DNA from: a virus
Reading direction: 5' to 3' (one strand)
DNA: 41,237 nt
IMG/VR virus record: IMGVR_UViG_3300020469_004835
Span: 1-41,237 of that record
Of this stretch, positions 23,874-31,902 are shown piece after piece (position 1 is the stretch's first letter; every line of letters starts with the position of its first letter). The translations under genes were made by a program, and so were the position numbers. The notes beneath the pieces were generated by a model that was given only the letters and a program-made list of their open reading frames with translations, searched no databases and was not told where the DNA came from.

Positions 23874-24248
23874 ATGAGTATGGAGCCAATCAAAGGTATT
23901 GTTGAGACTTATGCAAAGGGCTGGGGTAAAGAGATCTGGATTACGAACAACGAACTTTATTGCGGGAAAATTCTAAAGTTTAATAAAGGATCGGAGTTCT
24001 CCATGCACTACCACATCAAGAAGGAAGAAACTTGGGCCGTAATAAAAGGCAAACTTCTTTTAAAATATTATGATTTGAGTAATGCCGAGGAAAAAGAAAT
24101 GATCTTGCGGGTTGGAGAGACAATTCATTTAAAGCCTTGTATACCTCATAAACTTATTGCTATGGAAGAATCTTCTGTATTCGAAGTAAGCACTCAACAT
24201 TTTGAAGAAGACTCTTACAGGGTTCAAAAGGGAGATTCGCAGAAATGA
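23874..24248 (+). CDS. Cupin-domain protein, mannose-6-phosphate isomerase type II-like
   Basis: A 124-residue single cupin. The metal site is in EFSMHYHIKKEETWAV (two His and a Glu), then GKLLLKYYD, VGETIHLKPCIPHKL (last His) complete the two conserved cupin motifs. Small proteins like this accompany sugar-nucleotide genes and resemble the cupin part of type II mannose-6-phosphate isomerase/GDP-mannose pyrophosphorylase. It leads the heptose-type operon and overlaps the kinase gene by four bases. Alternative start at 23880. Exact reaction unknown; sugar phosphate isomerisation is an inference. Confidence 0.72.
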   Translation: MSMEPIKGIVETYAKGWGKEIWITNNELYCGKILKFNKGSEFSMHYHIKKEETWAVIKGKLLLKYYDLSNAEEKEMILRVGETIHLKPCIPHKLIAMEESSVFEVSTQHFEEDSYRVQKGDSQK

Positions 24249-24994
24249 AAAAAATCCTTGTTATTGGAGAATCTTGCTTAGACATTTTTACTTATGGGTC
24301 TGCTGATAGATTATGCCCAGAAGCTCCAGTCCCTGTTTTTAAGCAGGAGGACTCAGTTACCTTTATGGGTATGGCCTTTAACGTCCATAGAAATGTCATT
24401 GCTTGTCTTGATGATTTAGGTAAAAAGGCAGAGGTAGAGATTAAAAGCAATAAAAGCACTGGAGCAAAGGTTAGATATATTGACTCTAATTCTAATCAAA
24501 TGTTTTTGCGCGTTGATTCAGATGAGTATAAAGAGATTGATGAATTAAAGTTGCATGAAGCAAACGTGTGGTCTTATGATGCTGTAATCGTTTCTGATTA
24601 CAATAAGGGATATCTGACAGACAAAGATTTAAAATATATTGCAGATAATGCTCAAATGTCTTTTTTAGACACTAAAAAGAAATATAATTCAAAGTGGGCT
24701 AATTCATTTGATCTGATTAAAATCAACGAAAAGGAATACAAAGAGAATGGATTTAAAGGGATGGGTATGGATAACCTTATTGTTACTTTAGGGGGTGGAG
24801 GATGTAGGTTCAAAGGAAAGAAATACCCTTTGAAATCTGTCGCTCAAGTGAGAGATGTGAGTGGTGCTGGAGACACTTTCCTTGCTGCTTTTGCGACTAA
24901 CTATTTATTCAATCAAGATATAGATTCAGCGATTGACTACGCTCAGACTTGCTGTAGCATTGTCGTCAGTAAAGCTGGAACAGCAACGATATGA
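24245..24994 (+). CDS. HldE N-domain-like PfkB sugar kinase (heptose 7-phosphate kinase-like)
   Basis: A 249-residue ribokinase-fold enzyme. GESCLDIFTYGSADRLCPEA followed by PVPVF matches the N-terminus of HldE/RfaE kinases (ERxxPEAPVPV), and DVSGAGDTFLAAFATNYL is the PfkB ATP-binding and catalytic signature with the base Asp. HldE-type kinases are about 310-330 residues, so this is compact. The expected reaction is phosphorylation of D-glycero-manno-heptose 7-phosphate at C1. The next gene is the matching nucleotidyltransferase, which in many bacteria is fused to this kinase. Confidence 0.82.
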   Translation: MKKILVIGESCLDIFTYGSADRLCPEAPVPVFKQEDSVTFMGMAFNVHRNVIACLDDLGKKAEVEIKSNKSTGAKVRYIDSNSNQMFLRVDSDEYKEIDELKLHEANVWSYDAVIVSDYNKGYLTDKDLKYIADNAQMSFLDTKKKYNSKWANSFDLIKINEKEYKENGFKGMGMDNLIVTLGGGGCRFKGKKYPLKSVAQVRDVSGAGDTFLAAFATNYLFNQDIDSAIDYAQTCCSIVVSKAGTATI

Positions 24995-25467
24995 ATCATC
25001 CTAAAATAGCTAATATAACTAAGATTATGCACCATTTTTCGACGGGAACGAAAAATATGGCCTTTACTAATGGTTGCTTTGATTTGTTTCACGCAGGTCA
25101 TGCACACCTTCTGAAATCAATTAAGGAAGATTTGCCCGATGATTACGAATTAGTTGTCGGCGTGAATGGAGATAAAAGCGTTAAGCAAAATAAGGGTTCA
25201 GAAAGACCTATTATCAGCCAAGAACAGAGAGCCTTTCTTGTAGCTTGTCATGAGTGCGTTGACCATGTGTTTGTGTTTAATGACGCAACAGTTTCTGGCT
25301 ACCTGAGACACCTTAAGCCCTCTCGTTGGTATAAAGGTGGAGATTATAGCATTGCGACATTACATCCGTCTGAGAAGGCATCCTGTGGACAAACAGAGGT
25401 ATATTTCATTCCATTCTCTGAGGATATAAGTGCCACAAAAATCATAACAAAAATTAAAGAACTATGA
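24991..25467 (+). CDS. HldE C-domain-like sugar nucleotidyltransferase
   Basis: A 158-residue cytidylyltransferase-fold enzyme. FTNGCFDLFHAGHAHLL holds the HxGH nucleotide-binding motif, GVNGDKSVKQNKGSERPI fits the sugar-phosphate region of RfaE2, WYKGGDYS matches KGGDY, and EDISATKIITKI matches the C-terminal ISTTKI-type motif. It should make ADP-heptose from heptose 1-phosphate. It overlaps the kinase and the HAD gene by four bases each, reproducing as three adjacent genes a split HldE plus phosphatase arrangement. Confidence 0.82.
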   Translation: MNHPKIANITKIMHHFSTGTKNMAFTNGCFDLFHAGHAHLLKSIKEDLPDDYELVVGVNGDKSVKQNKGSERPIISQEQRAFLVACHECVDHVFVFNDATVSGYLRHLKPSRWYKGGDYSIATLHPSEKASCGQTEVYFIPFSEDISATKIITKIKEL

Positions 25468-25772
25468 AAACTTTTATCGTAGACATCGATGGGACTATTT
25501 GCACAGATAGTCGGGGCAGATATGAATTAGCTCGCCCTATGAAAGCTCGCATTCAATATTTCAATGGATTGGTTGATAGTGGCAATACAGTAATCTACTG
25601 GACTGCGAGAGGAGGGAACTCAGGAAAAGATTGGTCGGAGCTTACAAAGAAGCAACTTAAAGAGTGGGGGGTCAAATATACGGAGCTTAAGATGAACAAG
25701 CCAGCGTATGACTTTTGGATTGACGATAAGGCTTACAATGGGAATAGGTTCTTCGATGAACTTTATTTCTAG
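25464..25772 (+). CDS. Small HAD-superfamily phosphatase
   Basis: A 102-residue minimal HAD hydrolase. Motif I DIDGT at residues 7-11, motif II in VIYWTARGG, a lysine in KMNKPAYD, and motif IV acidic pair in FWIDDKAY. It lacks a cap domain. In LPS clusters such short HADs act on sugar or nucleotide phosphates; here it could replace GmhB, the heptose bisphosphate phosphatase, but is only about half GmhB's length and lacks an obvious zinc site. Convergent with the next gene, with a four-base overlap. Confidence 0.72.
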   Translation: MKTFIVDIDGTICTDSRGRYELARPMKARIQYFNGLVDSGNTVIYWTARGGNSGKDWSELTKKQLKEWGVKYTELKMNKPAYDFWIDDKAYNGNRFFDELYF

Positions 25773-26545
25773 TCGTGCTCATGATCCGCGAGGTCTGGAA
25801 CGAATAAGTAAATTTGTTCGTCATCTTCGCTTATTTCAAGCACGTTGGTTGCGCCTACTCTGTTTTCCTTAACTAAAGCCTTTATTCCGATCATTCCATT
25901 TGCTCCAGTCGAAGTATTTCGCTCAATATCGGTATGAATTCCTGTTGCAGTCAATAGTCCAAACGGTTCGTCAGAGCCTACTCTACTATCATCTCGATTA
26001 AATAGTTGTTCGAAACCTCTATAGTAAACATGAACATTTTCTCTTAAATAAAGTTCTTGAAGTTCAAAACCTTCAAACTCAGCTAAATCCATGTAGACGT
26101 AACTGTTGTTTCCATTTCCTGCTGAGTCGGGTAAAGTTTCCGCTTTAAGTCCTCCTAATTCATTTTCTACAATAAAATTTCTAAAAGTCTGCTCCGCTTG
26201 TCCTTTGTTATTACTGTTAACAATTTTCGCTTCAATTACTTCCCCATTTTTTTGATTTCTTTTTATCTCTAACGAATATTTGACAGTCCCTGAAAGACTA
26301 TGAGTGTGTTCTCGATTTGTAACTTTAATGCGGGGAATGGATACATTATCGCTAGTCTTACCTTCGAAATCATCCGTTTTCATATTCGCATGATCGTAGA
26401 TATAAGCCTCATTGAATTTAACCTTAACAACGTCATCTTCAAGAGTAATTTCTGGGAAAAAGGGAATTGCATAGAAAAGAATTGCAGCTTCGTTTTCTCT
26501 AACCCCCTTTACATGGAAAGTTGTATTTGGATCTTTTTCAGACAT
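25769..26545 (-). CDS. Unknown protein, probable structural protein
   Basis: A 258-residue, beta-rich soluble protein without signal peptide or recognisable domain. Repeated short strands, many Asn/Glu, and histidines at the acidic C-terminus (DLADHEHD). Its place on a minus-strand block with other virion-type genes suggests a tail or decoration protein, but no motif confirms this. ATG start at 26545 with an AGGT stretch before it. Confidence 0.5.
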   Translation of the reverse strand: MSEKDPNTTFHVKGVRENEAAILFYAIPFFPEITLEDDVVKVKFNEAYIYDHANMKTDDFEGKTSDNVSIPRIKVTNREHTHSLSGTVKYSLEIKRNQKNGEVIEAKIVNSNNKGQAEQTFRNFIVENELGGLKAETLPDSAGNGNNSYVYMDLAEFEGFELQELYLRENVHVYYRGFEQLFNRDDSRVGSDEPFGLLTATGIHTDIERNTSTGANGMIGIKALVKENRVGATNVLEISEDDEQIYLFVPDLADHEHD

Positions 26546-26546
26546 A

Positions 26547-26846
26547 TTACCTGTGCAATATATTTACAACCTCTCCGTTTTCACCAAAAAAGTATAGATG
26601 GTCAAAATATTCAAAATTATTATAATTAATGCATTTAATCTCCCTCTCTGGAGAATCAGGAACCCTACCTAAGAAATATTTTTTTCCTCCAGCCTTCAGG
26701 CTACCATCAGGCCAGAGGAATTGCTTCTCTGCGAAAAAACAATCTTTTAGCTGGGTGTTATGCCACGTTTCGATGTAAGCGAATTCGTTATCGAAATCGT
26801 GTCTTTTGGTTTCGATTTCTAATTTCTTTTTAACAATCGTTTTCAC
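26547..26846 (-). CDS. Hypothetical protein, 99 aa (GTG start)
   Basis: A 99-residue protein beginning with GTG at 26846 and ending one base before the next minus gene. Charged N-terminus, aromatic C-terminus (FEYFDHLYFFGENG). A TATAAA-like box lies eight bases before the start codon. No family recognised. Confidence 0.5.
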   Translation of the reverse strand: MKTIVKKKLEIETKRHDFDNEFAYIETWHNTQLKDCFFAEKQFLWPDGSLKAGGKKYFLGRVPDSPEREIKCINYNNFEYFDHLYFFGENGEVVNILHR

Positions 26847-26881
26847 TAAAAGATTTTATAGAAAAAATATATAAAAATCAA

Positions 26882-27238
26882 TTATTCTTTTTCTTCTTTC
26901 TCGTCTTCTTTATACTTACCGTCTTTTTTCATCTTCTCGATAATGGCTTTTTGTAATGCTGGGGGTAGTTTTTTTTGTTTTTCGGTAAGTTCTCCCTTGC
27001 TATCGTCCATCATCATGGCTCGCATTTTACCATATTGCACAGCACAAGCGCTGTAAGTCTCCTTATCTCCCATCTCAGCGGTATCTGTAAACATTTTATC
27101 TTCCATGGCACACATATTCATGTAAGACTTGTAAACTCCAGCTTCTGCTTGAGAATACTTCTTGGCGATGGTTACTTCCATTTCTCCAGCATCATTGACG
27201 CTGGCCTGACTTTCTAAGGGATTTTCAAAATTGTCCAT
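26882..27238 (-). CDS. Phage protein, head-associated-like
   Basis: A 118-residue charged protein. The segment SACAVQYGKMRAMM and the helical ELTEKQKKLPPALQKAIIEKMKK followed by a Lys/Glu tail resembles pieces of phage prohead or scaffold-linked proteins, but the match is weak. It is divergent from the glycosyltransferase gene across 46 bases filled with TATA-like boxes in both orientations. Confidence 0.48.
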   Translation of the reverse strand: MDNFENPLESQASVNDAGEMEVTIAKKYSQAEAGVYKSYMNMCAMEDKMFTDTAEMGDKETYSACAVQYGKMRAMMMDDSKGELTEKQKKLPPALQKAIIEKMKKDGKYKEDEKEEKE

Positions 27239-27284
27239 AGTATAATTGGGTTATACTATTATAATACACTATAAACACAAATTA

Positions 27285-28055
27285 ATGGAAAAAGTAGCTT
27301 TTTTGAATTTAACAATCAATTCCTTTTACCACAATCGCGTTTGGGAGGAGTTTTTCGATCAAGGAGATAAGGACTGTTTTAATCTTTATTTGCACTCAAA
27401 ACATCAAACCAAGCACCCATTTTCTAATTATTGCATAAAAAATACCGTCCCAACAGCTTGGGGGCATTTCTCACTAGTCGAAGCTACAATAGAGTTAATG
27501 AAAGCGGCTCTAGAGGATGAGGAGAATGAATACTTTACTCTAATTAGCGATTCTCATTTCCCCCTGCATGATTTAGATACCACGGTAAATCTGATTAAAA
27601 AAGGGTATAAAAAAATGACTTTTACCAAGCACTTTAGCTTTCATACAAAAGTTAAGAGTCAAAAACTTTTTAAGGAGGGGATAAAAGGTTACGATTTTGG
27701 TGAGTATAACGCTGTTTGTCAGTTTTTTGTTTGCCGAAGAAAAGATGTGGAAGTGTTTGTTGAGACTTTTGAGCACTGGTCACAGTTCTTTGTGAAAGAA
27801 AAAGTTATCTTTGCTGATGAGTTTTATTTTTGGGGAATAGCTAAACAGTTGGGCATGGACTTTGAAATGGGTCAAGCAACCACTTATTCTGATTGGGGGA
27901 TTAGAAGAAACGAGAGAGGCCAGCAAGATAGGAACCCAATGGTTTTTAGAACATTAACAAATTACATGCTTGACTCTTATCGTAATTCAGGGCATATATA
28001 TGTTAGGAAGATAATGCCAGATACATTTATCACGGCAAATCCATTTAAATATTGA
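27285..28055 (+). CDS. GT14-like (core-2/I-branching type) glycosyltransferase
   Basis: A 256-residue glycosyltransferase. TAWGHFSLVEATIELMKAAL, YFTLISDSHFPL, CQFFVCRRKDVE, FADEFYFWGIAKQLG and TYSDWG follow the order of core-2/I-branching beta-1,6-N-acetylglucosaminyltransferase-like proteins, a family also found in large viruses. It has no membrane anchor, so it would act in the cytoplasm. The ATG at 27285 is chosen; the longer frame starts at a TTG inside the promoter zone. Probable role in glycosylating a phage or host surface molecule. Confidence 0.74.
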   Translation: MEKVAFLNLTINSFYHNRVWEEFFDQGDKDCFNLYLHSKHQTKHPFSNYCIKNTVPTAWGHFSLVEATIELMKAALEDEENEYFTLISDSHFPLHDLDTTVNLIKKGYKKMTFTKHFSFHTKVKSQKLFKEGIKGYDFGEYNAVCQFFVCRRKDVEVFVETFEHWSQFFVKEKVIFADEFYFWGIAKQLGMDFEMGQATTYSDWGIRRNERGQQDRNPMVFRTLTNYMLDSYRNSGHIYVRKIMPDTFITANPFKY

Positions 28056-28061
28056 TAAAAT

Positions 28062-28679
28062 ATGACAAATACAGTAGAATTACTTGGACACTATGGATCT
28101 GATGAAGTCATCGCTTGTAGCGCATGGACTTCAACAAGTAGAGAGTTAGATGAAGAGAAAAGACAGAGAATTCCGAAGCTCATCGACATGCTTTGGAGTA
28201 ACGGACATGAGACACCCTTTGAGAAGGGTAGCGTTCACTTTCTTGTTGATTGTGATATTGCCAGTCATATACATTTGCTTAAACATAGGATTTCTTCGCT
28301 CAATGCTGAATCGGCTCGCTACAAAGAGCTTAAGGAAGACAAAATGTTTCTTCCTGAAGATTGGCCAGCGTTTTGGCAGGAAATGTTAGTGTCTTATACA
28401 CAAAAAGGGAATGAGCTTTACCACCAATGTATTGCTGAACTTGAGCCAGAGTTAGGGCGCAAACGAGCAAAAGAATCCGCACGATTCTTTAAGACTTACA
28501 ATAGTCGCATTCAAGCAGACGTTCAATTCAACATGAGAAGCTTTGCCAACTTTCTAAAACTTAGGAATAGTGAACACGCTCAAAAAGAAGTAAGAGAAAT
28601 ATCTCAAAAAATGCTTGACTTAGTTAATGATATCAAAGATAATCCGTTCAGACATACCTTAAATAGTTGGGGTTATTAA
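28062..28679 (+). CDS. thyX: Flavin-dependent thymidylate synthase
   Basis: A 205-residue ThyX, which makes dTMP from dUMP with FAD, NADPH and methylene-tetrahydrofolate. The ThyX signature appears as KHRISSLNAESARY, with Lys in place of the first Arg of RHR, and NMRSFANFLKLRNSEHAQKE supplies the substrate-binding C-terminal motif. HETPFEKGSVHFLV is the usual start region. It follows the glycosyltransferase by six bases. Boosts dTTP for phage DNA synthesis. Confidence 0.94.
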   Translation: MTNTVELLGHYGSDEVIACSAWTSTSRELDEEKRQRIPKLIDMLWSNGHETPFEKGSVHFLVDCDIASHIHLLKHRISSLNAESARYKELKEDKMFLPEDWPAFWQEMLVSYTQKGNELYHQCIAELEPELGRKRAKESARFFKTYNSRIQADVQFNMRSFANFLKLRNSEHAQKEVREISQKMLDLVNDIKDNPFRHTLNSWGY

Positions 28680-28682
28680 ATT

Positions 28683-28919
28683 ATGCAAATTAAAAAAATT
28701 GAACTTCGCTCTCTCCAGCAAGTTCATACTTATGAGTTGGAAGACGGAGATATTATTGATAACTTTGGCTCTATAGAAAGATTTAAGAAGATCATTGATG
28801 GTTCTGAACAGCCTGAAGGAGAGGAAGATGAAATTTTATCTAACATTCTGAGCGATTGTCCAGTAGAGGAAGACAATATTATGGGTGGCATTGAAGAGTC
28901 GTTTTTTGAATACGAATAA
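28683..28919 (+). CDS. Hypothetical acidic protein, 78 aa
   Basis: A 78-residue, strongly acidic protein three bases after thyX. Begins with a beta-like MQIKKIELRSLQQVHTYELE and ends with an acidic helix. No motif recognised. Confidence 0.5.
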   Translation: MQIKKIELRSLQQVHTYELEDGDIIDNFGSIERFKKIIDGSEQPEGEEDEILSNILSDCPVEEDNIMGGIEESFFEYE

Positions 28920-28965
28920 ATTAAGGGTAATTCCAGCGTGATATAATCTTCACTTAAGATTAATC

Positions 28966-29658
28966 TTGAAGTCCAATAAAACGATATCTCTTTTTACTTA
29001 TCTTTCATCAGAAGACGAGGTAGAGATAAGCTTAAAGGTTCTTAAACATTGCACCTCTGTTTTCGAATTTGATGACATAGTTATTTGCTCAAAAATTCCT
29101 AATCTAGACGCTTCTAAATTTGAAGCGCTTGGAGTTAGATTCGTTTTAGAAGATGACTTAGATTCCAGTTATGAATCCTATAATTTTTTTAAACTTAATC
29201 GTTTGAACGATCACATAAATACGGATTTTGTTTTAACAGTCGAAAACGATGGCTTTATCATTGATTCTTCATTTTGGAAAGATGAATTTCTTGATTATGA
29301 TTACATTGGTTCTCCTTGGTATGACCCAATAGATAATCATAAATATAGAGTCGGGAATGGGGGTTTCTCTCTTAGAAGCAAGAAATTATTGGAAGCTACG
29401 AAGATGATAACAGATTCTCGTGATGGCCCCTTTGGGAATGAAGATTCATTCATTTGTTGGAAGTCAAAAAGGGTGCTAGAGTCCTTTTATAAAGTAAAAT
29501 TTGCTCCAGCTGATTTGGCGGCTAAATTCTCAGTTGAGTGGAATGGATGCCCAGAACAAAAGCACATTATAACGGATGACCTTTTAACTTATGACACATT
29601 TGGATTTCATGGTCCTGACCATACTCCTTTGATGCACTCCACTTTTATTAAAGATTAA
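28966..29658 (+). CDS. DUF5672-like glycosyltransferase (TTG start)
   Basis: A 230-residue protein of the DUF5672 glycosyltransferase-like family. The core TDFVLTVENDGFIIDSSFW followed by KDEFLDYDYIGSPWYD and RVGNGGFSLRSKKLLE is the family hallmark, with the END acting like a DxD metal site. No nearby ATG in frame exists, so TTG at 28966 is the likely start; a TATAAT at 28942-28947 lies 18 bases upstream. Probably modifies a surface glycan. Confidence 0.78.
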   Translation: MKSNKTISLFTYLSSEDEVEISLKVLKHCTSVFEFDDIVICSKIPNLDASKFEALGVRFVLEDDLDSSYESYNFFKLNRLNDHINTDFVLTVENDGFIIDSSFWKDEFLDYDYIGSPWYDPIDNHKYRVGNGGFSLRSKKLLEATKMITDSRDGPFGNEDSFICWKSKRVLESFYKVKFAPADLAAKFSVEWNGCPEQKHIITDDLLTYDTFGFHGPDHTPLMHSTFIKD

Positions 29659-29690
29659 TTGTGAAGAAATCCAACCCAAATATAATACCC

Positions 29691-29718
29691 TTGACAATCT
29701 GGACACAAATAGTGTAAT
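29691..29718 (+). promoter_or_regulatory. Promoter combining TTGACA and GTGTAAT
   Basis: TTGACA at 29691-29696, 16-base spacer, TGTAAT at 29713-29718 (within GTGTAATA), eight bases to the ATG at 29727. This shows that the GTGTAAT box can serve as a -10. Confidence 0.62.
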
Positions 29719-29726
29719 AACAATTC

Positions 29727-29978
29727 ATGAAGATTACAGGTAAGCAGGAAGTCGAAATTGAGATATCCCAAGGCCAAAGACACTTGATTGCTCTTGATTA
29801 TATTTCAGAGGTATTTGATTGGGACTCAGACTACTTTATCGAAGGCGGTTGGGTGATTAAGCGTGATATAGCTCACACCTCGCACTCGTTTGAGATTAAG
29901 AATAAAGTGAGAGAGGCGACCAAACAAGATCAATGCTTGTATGACATCTTTAAAACTTTGAAAAGACAGGTTTTTTAA
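29727..29978 (+). CDS. Hypothetical protein, 83 aa
   Basis: An 83-residue protein with alternating polar/hydrophobic strands (KQEVEIEISQGQRHLIALDY) and a charged helical C-terminus. Own promoter; convergent with the next gene by a four-base overlap. No family recognised. Confidence 0.52.
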   Translation: MKITGKQEVEIEISQGQRHLIALDYISEVFDWDSDYFIEGGWVIKRDIAHTSHSFEIKNKVREATKQDQCLYDIFKTLKRQVF

Positions 29979-30298
29979 TCTTCAGGCTCAGTTGGAATAT
30001 CAGGATCTAATAAAACGTCAGGATTGATGTTTACCCGAGCTTCTAACCCACCAAGAAGTGCGACCAGTTGATCGTATTCAGGAAAATCTTTTGGAGTTAG
30101 TCCTTTACGTAGTGGCGTGTTAAGGACATCGTCGTTGGCAGCAATAAACATCTTACCAGCATTATCTCCTGAATAAATTTTCATTGCACCTGTAGTCCAG
30201 TAATAATTTTGTCCACGACTCGTTTGAGCGTGGCGAATACTGTCGATAACGGTATCTGCGGTTTGTATATCTGTAATAAATCCAATCATATTAGCCAT
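29975..30298 (-). CDS. Small partner of adhesin, copy A
   Basis: A 107-residue protein with a paralogue at 31903-32211: both share MIGFITD-Q-TA-TV, QTSRGQ-YYWTTG, LTP-DFPE-D-LVA-LGGL-ARV. It overlaps the end of the 333-residue adhesin gene, exactly as copy B overlaps the 560-residue one. Such paired small genes downstream of receptor-binding proteins are often tail-fibre chaperones or capping proteins; that is inferred. An internal ATG at 30289 gives the same start as copy B (MIGF). Confidence 0.68.
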   Translation of the reverse strand: MANMIGFITDIQTADTVIDSIRHAQTSRGQNYYWTTGAMKIYSGDNAGKMFIAANDDVLNTPLRKGLTPKDFPEYDQLVALLGGLEARVNINPDVLLDPDIPTEPED

Positions 30299-31292
30299 TT
30301 GGTAATGTTAATCCAGTGACGGTTTCCCACAATGTCTTCATGGCGGCGGCAAATTCAGAGCGTTTCGAGTGGAGGCTTGTGCCATAGCTCCAGAAACCAG
30401 CCGAAATGTCACTCGGTAAGACGGAAGAGGCTGCTCCCGCAACGGACCGTCCGAGAAGAAACGGCTCGCCAGAAGGTAGGGATACGGCGGTTTGAGTTGA
30501 GGTATCTTCTTGTTCAGAAAGTCGTCCCTTTTGAAGAAGCGTAGTAGAAACGCTTGTATTTCCTGTTCCCACGAATATACCAGCAGTCTTGCCACTAATT
30601 ATTGCAGCATTTGACGTAGTTTGATGCAAAAGCCAGAAAATGTCGGTTTCTTCATTACGGCAGCGAAGTGAAAACCTAGCCCCACCAGACTCATTTCCAG
30701 CTACAGGTCTGTTAGTTCCGGGGTGACTTTTAATAAGGATCGCCATGTGGCAGTTTGTTTGTGTTAAGCTTAAATCATCGAGTCCTCCACCTGCGTCGGG
30801 TTTGAAATAGCCTCCATTACCTTCAATGAATCCCGCTGATTGTCCGACAGAACCGTTAAACGTCCCGCTCGTTCCGCTAACAAGGCAACGGGCGTTAGGT
30901 GCAGCTGCGCCCCAGACAGGGAAATACGCACGTTTCAAGTGTGAATACCACCCATCGCTCTTACCAGTTTTAAAAAACGTATGAATAGCTGTCTTTTGTG
31001 CGCTGGAAACACTTACGCCATCACCTTCTATTAGGGTGATGTAAGCTGATGCGTCAGCGTCAAAATTACCATCTCCTGTATAACGCAAACCAGAATCAAA
31101 AGGGGAGATGTAAAGAGATTCAGGTTGACCTAAATCTCTGATCTTCTTATTGAATTCTCTAGTAATGTGGTCATTAAGTTCACTATGAGGAAAACTGTCG
31201 TAAAAGGCAGTTACTCCTGTTCTATAGTTAACCCAAGTTCCTGATGAAGTAGAAAAGTCTGAATGTATTTTTGATTGAGTTGATCGTGGCAT
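30291..31292 (-). CDS. Putative receptor-binding/tail adhesin, copy A
   Basis: A 333-residue virion protein. Residues about 1-75 are a unique anchor. Then comes a block shared with the 560-residue protein: AYITLIEGDGVSVSSAQKTA, GWYSHLKRAYFPVWGA, and PNARCLVSGTSGTFNGS. The C-terminal 200 residues are diverged and Gly/Ser-rich, ending with a conserved KTLWETVTGLTL tail. This mosaic is typical of phage tail-fibre and concanavalin-A-like host-recognition proteins. The C-terminal part has higher GC and frequent CpG than its neighbours, suggesting exchange between phages. Confidence 0.7.
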   Translation of the reverse strand: MPRSTQSKIHSDFSTSSGTWVNYRTGVTAFYDSFPHSELNDHITREFNKKIRDLGQPESLYISPFDSGLRYTGDGNFDADASAYITLIEGDGVSVSSAQKTAIHTFFKTGKSDGWYSHLKRAYFPVWGAAAPNARCLVSGTSGTFNGSVGQSAGFIEGNGGYFKPDAGGGLDDLSLTQTNCHMAILIKSHPGTNRPVAGNESGGARFSLRCRNEETDIFWLLHQTTSNAAIISGKTAGIFVGTGNTSVSTTLLQKGRLSEQEDTSTQTAVSLPSGEPFLLGRSVAGAASSVLPSDISAGFWSYGTSLHSKRSEFAAAMKTLWETVTGLTLPNG

Positions 31293-31295
31293 TTC

Positions 31296-31823
31296 TTATT
31301 CTCCTTTAGCTTTTTTGATTTGATCTGGGGTGGGCGCTCCCTTATCGCCCTTCTTCCTCATTTTCTCACCAGAGCCACTCTTGATTCGATCCCTCTTCTT
31401 TTTGATATTTTCCCACAGGCTACTGTCAGATTTTTCTTTTTCTTTTAGGATCTCGTCATGACGTTTCATGAACGTTTCATGATCTGGCCCAGCCATATAT
31501 AAAGTCTTACCGTCTTTTGTTTTGTGAGGGTGGATGCCTTTAAGACCTAACTTCTTAGCATCCTTCATTGCTTCTTCTTTTGTCTTGAAGTAATGTTTTT
31601 TTACATCAGGGGATGCCTTGGAGAAAAATAAAATACTATCTTCTTCATTTAATGGATCGCTAATCACTATAGATGCCTTGCTTTCAGCCTTCTCAAATTG
31701 AGAGTAACAAACAGCAGCTCTTTGCTTACCATCTTGAAATTCTTCTTTGTCTGAGAGGTCTAAAATACAGCGACTAACAAATTTATTTCTACTTTCTCCG
31801 TTGTTGGGTGTTGGTAATGGCAT
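31296..31823 (-). CDS. Probable head- or protease-associated phage protein
   Basis: A 175-residue protein with an N-terminal pattern PLPTPNNGESRNKFVSRC then QRAAVCYSQFE, recurrent in phage proteins fused or adjacent to prohead proteases, and a second block KGIHPHKTKDGKTLYMAG with HETFMKRH. The C-terminal 40 residues are lysine-rich and disordered. It lies between the two adhesin pairs and has a GTGTATA box seven bases before its ATG. Role inferred from pattern only. Confidence 0.55.
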   Translation of the reverse strand: MPLPTPNNGESRNKFVSRCILDLSDKEEFQDGKQRAAVCYSQFEKAESKASIVISDPLNEEDSILFFSKASPDVKKHYFKTKEEAMKDAKKLGLKGIHPHKTKDGKTLYMAGPDHETFMKRHDEILKEKEKSDSSLWENIKKKRDRIKSGSGEKMRKKGDKGAPTPDQIKKAKGE

Positions 31824-31830
31824 ATTTTAA

Positions 31831-31837
31831 TATACAC
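31831..31837 (-). promoter_or_regulatory. GTGTATA box, candidate late promoter
   Basis: On the minus strand, T6-GTGTATA is seven bases before the ATG at 31823, the same layout as T7-GTGTAAC before the 560-residue adhesin gene. Confidence 0.38.
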
Positions 31838-31902
31838 AAAAAAGCCCCAAGTTTAAACAGAATTTTGCCAAATAAGGAGGTGGTGAACGGAAAGCAAGAC
31901 TT

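Noticed and set aside
26300-26629. 109-codon plus-strand frame opposite minus-strand genes
   Set aside because: Spans the junction of two minus genes without motif or ribosome site.
30332-30595. Frames on both strands inside the 333-residue adhesin gene
   Set aside because: They lie wholly within a well-supported coding region and arise from its GC-rich C-terminal part.
31838-31880. Possible terminator before the 175-residue gene
   Set aside because: A T-run follows GGGGC on the minus strand, but I could not find a matching upstream arm for a stable stem.
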